Below, one piece after another: positions 1 to 9,034 of a stretch of 64,000 bases of DNA. Under the pieces are notes generated by a model. The model saw nothing but the letters and a program-made list of their open reading frames with translations, was not told the origin of the DNA and did no database searches. Origin of the DNA: Varibaculum cambriense DSM 15806 (lineage in GTDB: Bacteria > Actinomycetota > Actinomycetes > Actinomycetales > Actinomycetaceae). Both the position numbers and the translations under genes were made by a program. Every line of letters starts with the position of its first letter. The first letter of the stretch is position 1. The stretch is taken from positions 868,001-932,000 of the forward strand of contig NZ_ATUF01000002.1 of the NCBI RefSeq assembly GCF_000420065.1. Direction: 5' to 3'.

Positions 1-302
1 TCGTGCGTTCCCTCGAGTGGTATTACCTGCCGAAGGCTAAGCGCAGCGCCATGCTTGCCGAGCATGGACGCAATGGGGCCGGCTACCTGGATGTAGCGGT
101 TTCGACCTTGGCTACTTTCGCGCTTAATGATTACGAGTGGTCAGTGACCCTAGAGTCCGATGATATTAACCGGGTAATGGGAGTGCTGCGTCAGCAGCGC
201 GATTGTGAAGCACGCCTGCATGTTCGCCAGGATACGCCCTTCTATACCGGCAAGCGGATGGAACTAGCGGAATGGATCCAGCGGCAAGCTACTGAAAAAT
301 AG
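1..302 (+). CDS. hemQ: Coproheme decarboxylase HemQ (chlorite dismutase family), C-terminal part
   Basis: Only the last ~100 residues are present; the gene starts before the window and stops at TAG 300-302. The visible part matches the C-terminal half of actinobacterial HemQ/ChdC: an EWYYLP segment, HGRNGAGY, a FALNDYEW strand and the late ARLHVRQDTPFYTGKR segment. HemQ converts Fe-coproporphyrin III to protoheme in the cytoplasm, the last step of the coproporphyrin-dependent heme route of monoderm bacteria. The heme-ligand His and the active-site Tyr lie in or near the missing part, so activity cannot be judged. Heme is needed by NarI in this window. Family assignment is from remembered motifs only. 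Confidence 0.85.
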   Translation, partial: VRSLEWYYLPKAKRSAMLAEHGRNGAGYLDVAVSTLATFALNDYEWSVTLESDDINRVMGVLRQQRDCEARLHVRQDTPFYTGKRMELAEWIQRQATEK

Positions 303-406
303 TTAGTTTCGCCTTGCTTAAAAGCTGGTTACTTCCGGACAGAAGTCCCAGTTCTAAGCCAGCTCATTGCTAGCGGAGTAAAGTAGTTACCACACTCAGA
401 CTCTCG

Positions 407-422
407 GGTGGCATAAGTCACA
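407..422 (+). promoter_or_regulatory. Candidate Crp/GlxR operator upstream of the Crp-family gene
   Basis: GGTGGCATAAGTCACA fits the 16-bp actinobacterial GlxR/CRP consensus TGTGAnnTAnnTCACA with a perfect right half, the central TA, and two mismatches in the left half. It lies about 70 bp before the probable start of the regulator gene, which suggests autoregulation. Inferred from sequence only. Confidence 0.4.
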
Positions 423-492
423 ACAAACGAGTAATGTGGAATCGGTGTCTATGGTTCGCCGTCTGTCTAGATTTTTGTAAGGAGTGATTAGC

Positions 493-1170
493 TTGGATTC
501 GTCCTTTTTAGCTAGAGTCCCCCTGTTTGAGGGACTCGATCAGGAAGCGCAGATGCGCCTGTTCTCAATGATGGGGCAAACCACCTTGCGCCGCGGGGAA
601 AACCTATTTGAAGAGGGCGATGATGGTGACCGCTTGTATATCGTGGCCGAGGGCAAAATAAAACTATCGCATCAGTCCGTAGATGGCCGCGAGAACCTGC
701 TGGCGGTGTTAGGACCCGGGGAAATCCTGGGAGAGCTAACCTTGTTTGACCCCGGGCAGCGTTCTACTACTGCTACCGCGGTTTCTCCCGCTCGCTTGGT
801 GTTCCTAAACCATAGTGACCTGATGGTTTTCCTAGAGGACAACCCCTCGTTAGCGAAACATATGCTCAAAGCGCTGGCAAAGCGCCTGCGTCGCACCAAT
901 GAGGCTCTAGCTGACCTGGTGTTCTCGGATGTGCCCGGCAGGGTAGCCAAGGCGCTCCTGGATCTGGCAGACCGTTTCGGGATTCGCACCGAGGACGGGA
1001 TTCACGTTCCTCACGACCTCACTCAAGAAGAGTTAGCTCAGCTGGTGGGGGCATCGCGGGAAACTGTGAACAAGTCCTTGGCCGAGTTTGTGAACCGCAA
1101 TTGGATTCGTCTGGAGGGACGCGCAGTCACCTTGATTGATATTGATCGTTTGGCGCGACGCGCCCGCTAG
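493..1170 (+). CDS. Crp/Fnr-family cAMP-type transcriptional regulator (GlxR-like)
   Basis: 225-residue DNA-binding regulator. Residues ~5-120 form the cyclic-nucleotide-binding beta-roll with a phosphate-binding cassette (GEILGELTLFDPGQRSTT) that keeps the G-E...R-S/T pattern of cAMP binders. A dimerisation helix follows, then a winged HTH with recognition motif TQEELAQLVGASRETVN. There is no Cys cluster like that of FNR, so oxygen sensing through Fe-S is unlikely. Start: AAGGAG (479-484) sits 8 nt before TTG 493, giving MDSSFLARVPLFEGLD as in GlxR-like proteins; the upstream GTG 484 overlaps the ribosome-binding site and is unlikely. In this class the protein controls carbon and respiratory genes globally. 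A hairpin follows the gene. Confidence 0.92.
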   Translation: MDSSFLARVPLFEGLDQEAQMRLFSMMGQTTLRRGENLFEEGDDGDRLYIVAEGKIKLSHQSVDGRENLLAVLGPGEILGELTLFDPGQRSTTATAVSPARLVFLNHSDLMVFLEDNPSLAKHMLKALAKRLRRTNEALADLVFSDVPGRVAKALLDLADRFGIRTEDGIHVPHDLTQEELAQLVGASRETVNKSLAEFVNRNWIRLEGRAVTLIDIDRLARRAR

Positions 1171-1211
1171 GATTGGGGAAAAATACCTAAAAACTGACGC
1201 TTAACAAGGTT

Positions 1212-1246
1212 TTGGGGGCGGCAATCTTTATGGTTGCCGCCCCCAA
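1212..1246. terminator. Stem-loop, possible bidirectional terminator
   Basis: GGGGGCGGCAA (1214-1224) pairs with TTGCCGCCCCC (1234-1244) across a 9-nt loop, extended by two T-A pairs. It lies between the converging Crp-family gene and the membrane-protein gene. There is no long T run on either side, so it is either a weak intrinsic terminator or an mRNA-end stabiliser. Confidence 0.55.
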
Positions 1247-1386
1247 CGTTTGGTAAAACATGAAGGGAACCAGGGTTAATCTTTAAAACCAGAACCAGTT
1301 TTGACACCTAGATATGGTTGTCTTCCCCGGGATTGCTTAGCCAGCGCTGATCTTGAGGGAAACCAAGGTGGCGCCAAGGTGAAACT

Positions 1387-2541
1387 CTAGTCTTGCTGCG
1401 AACTGCTATCTTCCGCTGCTTTCACCTTGCGCTCAATCAGATAATCTTTGCGTCCCGCGCGGCGCGCACTGTGTGACAGGAAGGCCATTGCCAGCAGGAT
1501 CAAACCCGCCATTAGCAGCATTCCCGATCCGCCTGACCAAGCCAAGTGATGCGCGATATTGGAAGGAAGTGCCTGATAGAAGTGATTTTGCTGGCCAGCA
1601 TTATCCAGGGCGGTTAGTAACGGCTGCAAACCGTTGGCAGTTTGTTCCGGAACTGCCAAGAAGAACGCTCCCCCTACTGTCAAGGCCAAGCCAGTAATGA
1701 AAGCACCCAAAGAAGAGAACCGGGCTATCAGCGCCAGTAGGAAGACCATGATGATCGCCACTACAACTTCAACCCATTGACCGGCATTCAAACTGGAGGC
1801 GGGTAGCAAAACATCTCCACCGCGGGTACGCAAACGGGTGGCGACATCCAGAATTAGGTACCAGGTAATCGGAACCAGCACTAAAAACAGCAATAGCGAC
1901 CAGATATGCGCTGCTGCCCGCGAGGGAACTGTAGGCTTGACCGTGGCGCCGTCAAAAATAGTATCTTCAAAACTCTTTTGCCGCTCAGCAGTGGTTAACA
2001 ATTCCTCCGGTTCGGTTTCCTCTACCGAATCCCAGTGGGGCGCCTCCTCTGCGACTGGCTCGGTTGGCTCGTCGGAGCTGTTCAGCAAAGAATAACGCCG
2101 GTCAGCGGTGCTTTCCACTTCGCTAGGAGGAACAGGCTCCACCTCGGAATTATCATCGTCGACCTCGCGATTACGTGCGATCAGTGACTTACGTTCGGGA
2201 GCTGGGGAAGGGGAGTCAATAGCGTCTTCCGCAGCTGTCGAAGACGGAAGTATTTCTGCTGACTCGTCCTCGTCAATAGCGTCCGCTTCCTGGCTTTCCG
2301 CGGTACCCGCAATCATGCTATCGGTATGCTCTAGCTGCTGTGCAGGCAGATTTTCTTGGTTTGCTGAAGCTGTCTCCGAGCTGAGGCCGTCCCCCGCTAT
2401 CAGGGAGTCGTTACCAGAGTGGGAAGCAGCGTGATGCTCGCCGGGGATCAAAGTATCTTCGGGAGCCTGCTCTTCTTCGCCTTCTTCTCCTACGAACCAA
2501 GTTCGGGTGGTGAAGTCGTTATCCGGCTCGTTCTTGCTCAT
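1387..2541 (-). CDS. Membrane protein with acidic N-terminal tail carrying a repeated D-S/T-x-I motif
   Basis: 384 residues, function not recognised. Residues 1-205 are strongly acidic, low-complexity and probably cytoplasmic. They carry a recurring short motif: DTLIPG (29-34), DSLIAG (45-50), DSMIAG (74-79), KSLIAR (118-123), DTIFDG (193-198). The C-terminal half has about four hydrophobic segments (~211-235, 257-275, 276-298, 338-357) and ends in a basic then Ser/Gln-rich tail. Start: GGAGG lies 4 nt before ATG 2541; a longer reading to 2625 has no such site. It follows purA on the same strand after 132 bp. The repeats could be docking or phosphorylation sites; this is speculation. Confidence 0.75.
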   Translation of the reverse strand: MSKNEPDNDFTTRTWFVGEEGEEEQAPEDTLIPGEHHAASHSGNDSLIAGDGLSSETASANQENLPAQQLEHTDSMIAGTAESQEADAIDEDESAEILPSSTAAEDAIDSPSPAPERKSLIARNREVDDDNSEVEPVPPSEVESTADRRYSLLNSSDEPTEPVAEEAPHWDSVEETEPEELLTTAERQKSFEDTIFDGATVKPTVPSRAAAHIWSLLLFLVLVPITWYLILDVATRLRTRGGDVLLPASSLNAGQWVEVVVAIIMVFLLALIARFSSLGAFITGLALTVGGAFFLAVPEQTANGLQPLLTALDNAGQQNHFYQALPSNIAHHLAWSGGSGMLLMAGLILLAMAFLSHSARRAGRKDYLIERKVKAAEDSSSQQD

Positions 2542-2673
2542 CTGACCTCCAACGAAATCGCGTAGTCTATACAACAGCCACGATAGATTATGAGAGCAGA
2601 TTTCGCGGGAGACCGCGCCGCGCAACTAAAAAATAGTGGCGCGTGGTAAGCAGTTAAGTTAGTGGCAGAAATG

Positions 2674-3960
2674 CTAGTCCAGTAGCTGATGACGCACGAT
2701 AGTAGCGGCGCGATCCGCTCCCACTCCCACTACACTAATGCGGCGGCCGGAAAGTTCCTCTAGGCGGTGAATGTATTCCTGTGCCTTGGTCGGTAGATCT
2801 GCGAAGGTCTCACAGCCGGTGATATCTTCTTTCCAACCAGGTAGCATCTCGTAAATCGGCTGGGCATGATGGAAAGCAGTCTGATCGGCAGGGAGCTCCT
2901 CGAAACGCTGACCATCAACGTCATAGGCGACGCAAACCGGAATTTCATCGTATTTCGAAAGTACGTCCAGCTTGGTAATCACCAAATCGGTGAGGCCATT
3001 GACCCGAGCGGCGTAACGAGCAACTACGGAATCAAACCAGCCGGTACGCCGCGGACGTCCGGTAGTTACTCCGAACTCTCCACCCGCCTGACGCAAGTCC
3101 TCGCCCTCTTTACCAAAAAGTTCGGTGGGGAAGGGGCCTTCCCCTACGCGAGTGGTGTAAGCCTTCGCAATCCCGATAACTCGGTCGATACGAGTCGGTC
3201 CGATTCCGGATCCGGAGCAGGCGCCTCCTGCGGTACAAGACGAGGAGGTCACGAAGGGATAGGTCCCATGGTCAATATCGAGCATAGTGGCCTGACCGCC
3301 CTCTAAGAGGATGGTTTCTCCACGATCTAAGGCCAGGTTCAGCTCGGTGGTGCAGTCAAAAACCATGGGGCGTACTTTATCGGCATAAGAAAGCAACTGA
3401 TCAGAAATAGTCTCCGGGTCAATAGGTTCTTCGGAGAACTGTTTTTCAATCACAAAGTTCTTACCCGACAGAGCGGAGCGAACTTTCTGCCGCAAGATTG
3501 ATTCGTCAAAGAGATCCTGGATGCGCAGGCCAATCCGGTTCATCTTATCCGCATAGGTAGGTCCAATCCCGCGACCGGTAGTACCAATCTTGCGTTCGCC
3601 CAAAGACCGCTCTGCCAGTCCATCCATCACCTTGTTATAGGGCGGAATGATATGAGCGTTGAGGGAAACCTTTAGTCGGGAACAGTCGACCCCAGCTTCC
3701 TCGAGCATCTGGATTTCCGCGAACATGACTTCCAGGTCAACAACCACTCCGTTACCGATGACTGGAGTTACCGTGGGGGAGAGGATGCCGGCAGGAATCA
3801 GGTGCAAACCAAACTTTTGATCGCCCACTACAATGGTGTGACCAGCATTATTGCCGCCATTAAACTTCACCACCCAGTCAACGCTCTGGCCAACTAGGTC
3901 GGTGACTTTACCCTTTCCTTCGTCTCCCCATTGGGCTCCGACAACAATCAGTGCGGGCAT
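2674..3960 (-). CDS. purA: Adenylosuccinate synthetase
   Basis: 428 residues, the usual family length. It joins IMP and aspartate with GTP hydrolysis to make adenylosuccinate, the first step from IMP to AMP, in the cytoplasm. The N-terminal P-loop [11 protein letters not shown] (catalytic Asp and His region), [10 protein letters not shown], and the [14 protein letters not shown] loop are all present; the late [12 protein letters not shown] segment and guanine-binding TKLDVLS are intact. A GAGGAA ribosome-binding site lies 7 nt before ATG 3960. It is transcribed away from cysS, with a 215-bp shared upstream region. Confidence 0.98.
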   Translation of the reverse strand: MPALIVVGAQWGDEGKGKVTDLVGQSVDWVVKFNGGNNAGHTIVVGDQKFGLHLIPAGILSPTVTPVIGNGVVVDLEVMFAEIQMLEEAGVDCSRLKVSLNAHIIPPYNKVMDGLAERSLGERKIGTTGRGIGPTYADKMNRIGLRIQDLFDESILRQKVRSALSGKNFVIEKQFSEEPIDPETISDQLLSYADKVRPMVFDCTTELNLALDRGETILLEGGQATMLDIDHGTYPFVTSSSCTAGGACSGSGIGPTRIDRVIGIAKAYTTRVGEGPFPTELFGKEGEDLRQAGGEFGVTTGRPRRTGWFDSVVARYAARVNGLTDLVITKLDVLSKYDEIPVCVAYDVDGQRFEELPADQTAFHHAQPIYEMLPGWKEDITGCETFADLPTKAQEYIHRLEELSGRRISVVGVGADRAATIVRHQLLD

Positions 3961-4175
3961 GAACTATTCCTCTCGAATAAGGATTTTTGCAAGGCCGCCG
4001 GCGAGATTTACTCGGCAGCGTTTGCACTCTTACTATCTGAGTTTATCCGTCTTGCGCTCTCGGCGGTAGCTGCGCAGCTTTTCCTGAAAAATTCCACTGT
4101 CCTCAAAAAGCAGACGCGGGAGTCTAAAACTGCGGAAACTTCGGGCAAAAGGGTGCTTGCCGATAGCATGGGAAC

Positions 4176-5621
4176 ATGAGCCTTGGCATTTATGATTCTG
4201 CCCGTCACTGCATCGTGGACTTTGAGCCGGTGAAAGCCGGACACGTAGGGATTTACCTATGTGGAGCTACCGTGCAAGGGTCTCCCCACATTGGACATGT
4301 GCGTTCGGCAATCGCTTTTGATGTGCTGATCCGGTGGCTGCGCCGCAGTGGTTATCAGGTTACCTATGTGCGTAACGTGACCGATATTGACGACAAGATC
4401 TTGAATAAATCCGCGGAGGCCGGCTGGGACTGGTGGGCTTGGGCCTATCGTTTCGAGCAAGAGTTTGCCGCCGCCTATCGCGCTCTGGGAGTGTTGCCTC
4501 CCACCTATGAACCGCGCGCCACCGGGCAAATTCCCGAACAAATCGCCCTCACTCAGCGGCTAATAGATGCTGGTCACGCCTATAGTGACGGTAACGGTAA
4601 TGTCTATTTCGATGTTAAATCGCTAAAGGATTATGGCTCGCTGACCCGGCAAAAGCTTTCTGATATGCGCACGACCGAGGACGAAAGCCAAATCGATAGC
4701 CAGATTGAGGCGGGCAAACGCGACCCGCGCGACTTCGCCCTCTGGAAAGCCGCAAAAGAAAGCGAACCCGAAACCGCCAAGTGGGATTCGCCCTGGGGTA
4801 AAGGGCGTCCCGGCTGGCATCTAGAGTGTTCGGCAATGTCCCGGCGCTACCTGGGCGAGGCCTTTGATATTCACGGTGGCGGAATCGATCTGCGATTCCC
4901 GCATCACGAAAATGAACAGGCGCAATCCCATGGTGCTGGTTGGCCCTTCGCTAAATACTGGATGCATAACGCCTGGGTAACTATTAAGGGTGAAAAAATG
5001 TCGAAATCGCTCGGCAACTCCCTGGTGGTTTCCGAAATTTTGAAAACTACCCCGGCAGCGGTGTTACGGCTGGCGCTGGGAACTACCCACTACCGTTCGA
5101 CCGTGGAATATTCCCCGGAAACCCTGGAGCAGGCCGGCGAAACTTGGAATAAATTTTCCAGTTCCCTGGCGCGTTTTGCCCAGGCGGCTCCCGAGATCGC
5201 TCAGGCCAGCGCCCAGGAGCTAGCAGAGGTCTCCCTGCCGGAAGCTTTTTGTGAAGCCATGGATGACGATCTTAATATCGCGGCCGCTCAAGCGGTGGTA
5301 CACGAGAAAATCAAGCAGGCAAATACCGCTTTTGAAAGCGGAAAAAATGACGAGGGCGCGCAGGTAGCGATCCAGATTCGTGCCATGCTAGAGATATTGG
5401 GGCTTGACCCTCTCTCGGCGCAATGGCGGGAAGCGGACATTGGTAACGATTCTGCCGCCGCCGCTGCCTTGGAAAAGCTGGTTGCTGACCAGCTGGAACA
5501 GCGGGTTCAAGCACGTAAAGAAAAGGATTGGGCGCGCGCGGACGGGATACGCGACCGCTTAAGCGCGGCCGGGATAGTTATTGAGGATGGAGCCAGCGGC
5601 TCCACTTGGCATTTAGGTTAG
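4176..5621 (+). CDS. cysS: Cysteinyl-tRNA synthetase
   Basis: 481 residues. Class I aminoacyl-tRNA synthetase charging tRNA-Cys. The Rossmann fold carries the HIGH signature as SPHIGH and the KMSKS loop as [12 protein letters not shown]. Zinc ligands are visible at YLCGAT near residue 29, in HLECSAMS and in the PHHENE segment. The anticodon-binding C-terminal helical region ends with ...GSTWHLG. Start ATG 4176 gives the expected MSLGIYDS beginning, though the ribosome-binding site is weak. No T-box leader is seen upstream. It probably forms an operon with rlmB, which begins 8 nt after its stop, a very common actinobacterial pair. Confidence 0.97.
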   Translation: MSLGIYDSARHCIVDFEPVKAGHVGIYLCGATVQGSPHIGHVRSAIAFDVLIRWLRRSGYQVTYVRNVTDIDDKILNKSAEAGWDWWAWAYRFEQEFAAAYRALGVLPPTYEPRATGQIPEQIALTQRLIDAGHAYSDGNGNVYFDVKSLKDYGSLTRQKLSDMRTTEDESQIDSQIEAGKRDPRDFALWKAAKESEPETAKWDSPWGKGRPGWHLECSAMSRRYLGEAFDIHGGGIDLRFPHHENEQAQSHGAGWPFAKYWMHNAWVTIKGEKMSKSLGNSLVVSEILKTTPAAVLRLALGTTHYRSTVEYSPETLEQAGETWNKFSSSLARFAQAAPEIAQASAQELAEVSLPEAFCEAMDDDLNIAAAQAVVHEKIKQANTAFESGKNDEGAQVAIQIRAMLEILGLDPLSAQWREADIGNDSAAAAALEKLVADQLEQRVQARKEKDWARADGIRDRLSAAGIVIEDGASGSTWHLG

Positions 5622-5629
5622 GGGTTGAG

Positions 5630-6619
5630 ATGGCAGTTCGCGGAGATCACCACGGCAGAATGAAGCGTACCGATAAGAAGGGTGCTCCTAAGGGTAGTGG
5701 GGGCAATAAACGCGGCTTGCGGGCGAAAGGACCGACCCCGAAAGCGGAAAATCGTCCCTATCACGCAGCTTATCGCGCTCGGATTCAGAAAGAGCGGCGG
5801 GAAGAAACCCAAGCAGCCCAACGCAAAGCGCGTGCCAAACGTTCCCTGATCCAGGTGCGGCGCGGGCATCAACTGATTGCCGGACGTAACCCGGTATTGG
5901 AGGCCCTGCAATCTGATATCCCGGTTACCCGGGTGTTCGTGGCAGGTAACCTGGCGGCTAATAAGAAACTTTCCCTGCTGCTGAGCAAAGCCAGTGCGCA
6001 AGGGGCCCCCATAGTGGAAGTCCCGCGCTCCGACCTAGATTTAGCTACCGAGGGTGCAGTCCATCAAGGCGTCGCCCTGGAGGTGCCTGAGTTTGAGTAC
6101 ACCGATCTCGCTGAGCTATTTGAAAATGCCGAAAAAAATAACACCAAGCCACTGATCGTGATGCTAGATGGGGTAACCGACCCCCATAATCTGGGGGCGA
6201 TTGTGCGCAGTTCCGCTGCCTTTGGGGCTAGCGGGGTAGTGATTCCCGGTAGGCGTAGCGCCTCGATGAATGTAACTGCCTGGAAAGCTTCTGCGGGAGC
6301 TGCCGCGCGCCTGCCGATTGCCCGAGTGTCTAATCTGGTAAACGCGATTAAGCAGTGCAAAGAACAAGGCTGTTTCGTGCTGGGACTAGACGGCGGCGGT
6401 ACCTCCTCGGTGCGCGAATCCGGTTTGGCAGATGGTCCTTTAGCGCTAGTTACCGGAGCTGAGGGCGAGGGTATCTCCCGCTTGGTGAAGGAAAACTGTG
6501 ATCTGCTTACTCGAATCGAGATTTCCTCCGAGGTGGAATCTTTAAATGCCGCGGTCGCCACGGGGATTGCCCTATTCGAAGTAGCAGCAGTGCGGCGGGA
6601 AAAAGCCGCAGAAAACTAG
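5630..6619 (+). CDS. rlmB: 23S rRNA 2'-O-ribose guanosine methyltransferase, TrmH/SpoU family
   Basis: 329 residues. Residues 1-75 form a Lys/Arg/Gly-rich disordered tail typical of actinobacterial RlmB. Next comes the SpoU substrate-binding domain (IAGRNPVLEAL...), then the SPOUT trefoil-knot domain. Its motif 1 is DPHNLGAIVRSSAAFGA, motif 2 is LVTGAEGEGIS and motif 3 is ISSEVESLNAAVATGIAL. It methylates a conserved guanosine in the peptidyl-transferase region of 23S rRNA. Start ATG 5630 (MAVRGDHHG) is chosen over 5606, which would overlap cysS; the ribosome-binding site is poor either way. It is followed by a hairpin at 6630-6657. Confidence 0.94.
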   Translation: MAVRGDHHGRMKRTDKKGAPKGSGGNKRGLRAKGPTPKAENRPYHAAYRARIQKERREETQAAQRKARAKRSLIQVRRGHQLIAGRNPVLEALQSDIPVTRVFVAGNLAANKKLSLLLSKASAQGAPIVEVPRSDLDLATEGAVHQGVALEVPEFEYTDLAELFENAEKNNTKPLIVMLDGVTDPHNLGAIVRSSAAFGASGVVIPGRRSASMNVTAWKASAGAAARLPIARVSNLVNAIKQCKEQGCFVLGLDGGGTSSVRESGLADGPLALVTGAEGEGISRLVKENCDLLTRIEISSEVESLNAAVATGIALFEVAAVRREKAAEN

Positions 6620-6629
6620 CGATCAATCT

Positions 6630-6657
6630 TAGCGGCTTCAACGAGGTGGTGCCGCTA
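6630..6657 (+). terminator. Probable terminator of cysS-rlmB
   Basis: TAGCGGC (6630-6636) pairs with GCCGCTA (6651-6657), starting 11 nt after the rlmB stop. The T-rich stretch comes only later (gagttttatt near 6676), so termination efficiency is uncertain. Confidence 0.45.
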
Positions 6658-6730
6658 GTGCGTCCTCGTAACTAAGAGTTTTATTGTCGCTTGCCCGGTA
6701 CCAACCCAAACTTGCGGAGGCCGCGCTTGC

Positions 6731-7423
6731 TTAAGAGTTGTAACCCAGCAGCCGGAGGGTGGCGACCACGGTACAGACAATCGCAAATAAGCTCGCTAAA
6801 GCGCAGAATATGCGGGGCCAGAGGGGAGTAACTTTCTTGCGCCAAAGATAAAACAGCAGTACTAAAGCGAAGATTCCCAGGAAGAACCCGAGAGGAATCA
6901 GCAGGGCAGTAGAGCTGCACGCTATCCCAAACGCAATCGGTAAGAAATAGGACAGGAAGTTATGCCGGATGCGTTCGGAGCTGATTAGCGACTCGATTTT
7001 ACTGTCCAAAAAATCTGATCTTACGGGCGCAGCAGGCACAGTTTCTCCCCATCCCACCAATTCACCATATTTACGCAGCAGGCGAGCGTCCTCCAGGCGA
7101 ACCCGGGCGGCGGCCTTTCCCCAGGGGGCTGCGGTATTTTCGGCAGCTGCTGCCGCTTGAATCACTTGTGCCCCATTTCCAGCTTTAATCACTGTCATAT
7201 CCGCATCGGCGATAGCTACCACCTGTTGAGGATCTCCCAGATAGGTATAAAGCTGCTCTAAGGTATAGGGCGCGGGTAAGGAAGCGTTATCCTCCATTTC
7301 CGTTACCGCCAGCCGAACTGCCCCAATTATTTGGTTCCGACGCAGGATCGGGGTGAGGGAAAGTAGGGATGCTAAGGTCTGAAAATACTGATCAAGTGGG
7401 GAAAGTTGCGCTTGGGTCTGCAA
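6731..7423 (-). CDS. Putative membrane protein with N-terminal helical domain and three C-terminal TM segments
   Basis: About 230 residues, no family firmly recognised. The N-terminal part (LDQYFQTLASLL...LEQLYTYLGDPQ) resembles the HAAS/DUF1700-type helical domain, which ends in an L-G-D/N-P motif. A middle Ala-rich helix follows, then a hydrophobic C-terminus with about three membrane spans near FLSYFLPIAFG, LIPLGFFLGIFALVLLFYL and ALASLFAIVCTVVATL. Start is uncertain: GAGGTGA sits 8 nt before TTG 7423, which I prefer; GTG 7432 and TTG 7459 are alternatives. HAAS-like proteins often work with PadR regulators, but none is adjacent. It is divergent from brnQ. Confidence 0.65.
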   Translation of the reverse strand: MQTQAQLSPLDQYFQTLASLLSLTPILRRNQIIGAVRLAVTEMEDNASLPAPYTLEQLYTYLGDPQQVVAIADADMTVIKAGNGAQVIQAAAAAENTAAPWGKAAARVRLEDARLLRKYGELVGWGETVPAAPVRSDFLDSKIESLISSERIRHNFLSYFLPIAFGIACSSTALLIPLGFFLGIFALVLLFYLWRKKVTPLWPRIFCALASLFAIVCTVVATLRLLGYNS

Positions 7424-7591
7424 GCATCTCACCTCACCTGCTTCAGAAAAACACGCCAAGTAGGCGCAATTGTAAACATGTTGCTGAAAATATGTTAACC
7501 CAGTATCCCAGAATGAAAGATTCTTTTTGAATAGCAGCTGGTCTTTGCGAAACTGGAACAGTTAAAAAAATAAGAGTGGGGATTTCACACA

Positions 7592-9034
7592 ATGAATAGC
7601 AAGACACGTGTTCTCAATGTGCTGGTTACGGGATTGGCGCTGTTCGCCATGTTTTTCGGGGCTGGCAACCTGATTTTTCCGGTAATGATTGGGGTGGAAT
7701 CGGGAGTTGAACAAGTTCCCGCCACTATTGGCTTTATGCTTACCGGCGTGCTGCTGCCCATGGCTGGCATGATTGCTGCCGCTACCTCTTCTTCCGGAGT
7801 GCTGGGGATTATTGAACGCATGTCCCACTACCCAGGGCTAGTGTTTTGCTGGTTGATCTTTTTGTCGACCGGGATGCTATACGCGATTCCGCGTACCGCT
7901 GCCGCTTCTTTTTCGATGTCATTCCAGGCCTCCACGGGGGACTCGCACCTGGCACTATTTATTTACACTCTGGTATTTTTCGGCATCGCCGGTTACCTGT
8001 GTTTAAATCCGCGTAACGTCTTGGATCGCATCGGAGGAATCTTGACCCCAGCGCTGCTGATCTTGTTGGCAGTGATCATTATTACTGCGGTGGCTACTAT
8101 GTCGCCTTCGGAGGCAGATCCGATTGAAAAATACGCTTCCACCCCCACTTTGAAGGGTATCTTTGACGGTTACGGCACTTTGGATGCCATCGCCTCCTTC
8201 GTATTCGGGGTAGTGATTATTCGTGCGCTGCGGCAAAAAGGCTTCCAACCCGGCAGGCAGCTATTCGGAGTTACCGCCCTTTCGGGAGTGATCGCCGCTT
8301 TCTTCCTCGGGCTGGTCTATTTTGGACTGTCGATGGTGGGTTCACGTGTGGGACGCCTAAACCCCGACGTTAAGGACGGTGGAGAAGGCCTAGCATTCGC
8401 AGCGCAGCACTTGTTTGGACCTGCCGGCAGGGTAGTATTGGGCGCCATCGCTATCTTGGCTTGCCTAACTACCGCCATTGGTCTAGTCGAGGCTTCCACT
8501 CAGTTCTTTAGGGGATTGTTCCCGCAGATTTCGCGTCCAGTATGGGTAGTGCTACACGTGATTATTTCTTTAGCGATCGCTAACCTAGGGTTAGAGGCAT
8601 TGGTGAACGTGATTGTTCCGGTAATGATGTTCTGCTACCCCATCACCATCATGCTGGTAGTTACCTGTATCCTGGATATTTTCATTCCTGGTCACATGTT
8701 CTGGGCTTACCGTTTATCGGTCTGGGTAGCAGGTATCTTCGGTCTCTTTGATGGCTTGAAGGCTGCTGGGGTATTGGAGAATTGGATTGACACCACCATT
8801 CCGTTGGCGTCGCTAGGGTTGGGTTGGCTAATCCCCTCCCTGGTTATGCTGGTCCTCGGACTGATTATCGATATCGCCCAAGGCCGAATGAAGCAGGCTT
8901 ATGATTATGACGCGGTGGCGCGCGAACGCAACCAATCTTTGGTAAGTGCTGGCTTAGCGTTCAATGAAGATGAACTAGATGAAGTCGCCGCGCCGCAGGA
9001 AAACGCGACCGAAAAATCCGATTCGGACAACTAA
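7592..9034 (+). CDS. brnQ: Branched-chain amino acid:cation symporter, LIVCS family
   Basis: 480 residues with about 12 hydrophobic segments. The opening FAMFFGAGNLIFP is the hallmark of BrnQ carriers, which import Leu, Ile and Val with Na+ or H+ across the cytoplasmic membrane. The C-terminal ~45 residues are hydrophilic and acidic. Start ATG 7592 follows a GTGGGGA stretch. No T-box or Lrp-type leader could be recognised in the ~130 bp upstream. Its last 4 bp overlap the convergent end of the tadC-like gene, so each transcript runs into the other. Confidence 0.95.
   Translation: MNSKTRVLNVLVTGLALFAMFFGAGNLIFPVMIGVESGVEQVPATIGFMLTGVLLPMAGMIAAATSSSGVLGIIERMSHYPGLVFCWLIFLSTGMLYAIPRTAAASFSMSFQASTGDSHLALFIYTLVFFGIAGYLCLNPRNVLDRIGGILTPALLILLAVIIITAVATMSPSEADPIEKYASTPTLKGIFDGYGTLDAIASFVFGVVIIRALRQKGFQPGRQLFGVTALSGVIAAFFLGLVYFGLSMVGSRVGRLNPDVKDGGEGLAFAAQHLFGPAGRVVLGAIAILACLTTAIGLVEASTQFFRGLFPQISRPVWVVLHVIISLAIANLGLEALVNVIVPVMMFCYPITIMLVVTCILDIFIPGHMFWAYRLSVWVAGIFGLFDGLKAAGVLENWIDTTIPLASLGLGWLIPSLVMLVLGLIIDIAQGRMKQAYDYDAVARERNQSLVSAGLAFNEDELDEVAAPQENATEKSDSDN

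Noticed and set aside
2866-3306. 146-codon plus-strand ORF opposite purA
   Set aside because: Lies wholly inside purA on the other strand, has no ribosome-binding site and no family features; coding signal belongs to purA.
3961-4175. Possible T-box leader for cysS
   Set aside because: No T-box core (TGGNACCGCG) or terminator/antiterminator pair is visible in the 215 bp.
7577-7590. Crp-like half site TTCACA before brnQ
   Set aside because: The left half does not align at the required spacing; only a chance half site, and it lies within the ribosome-binding region.
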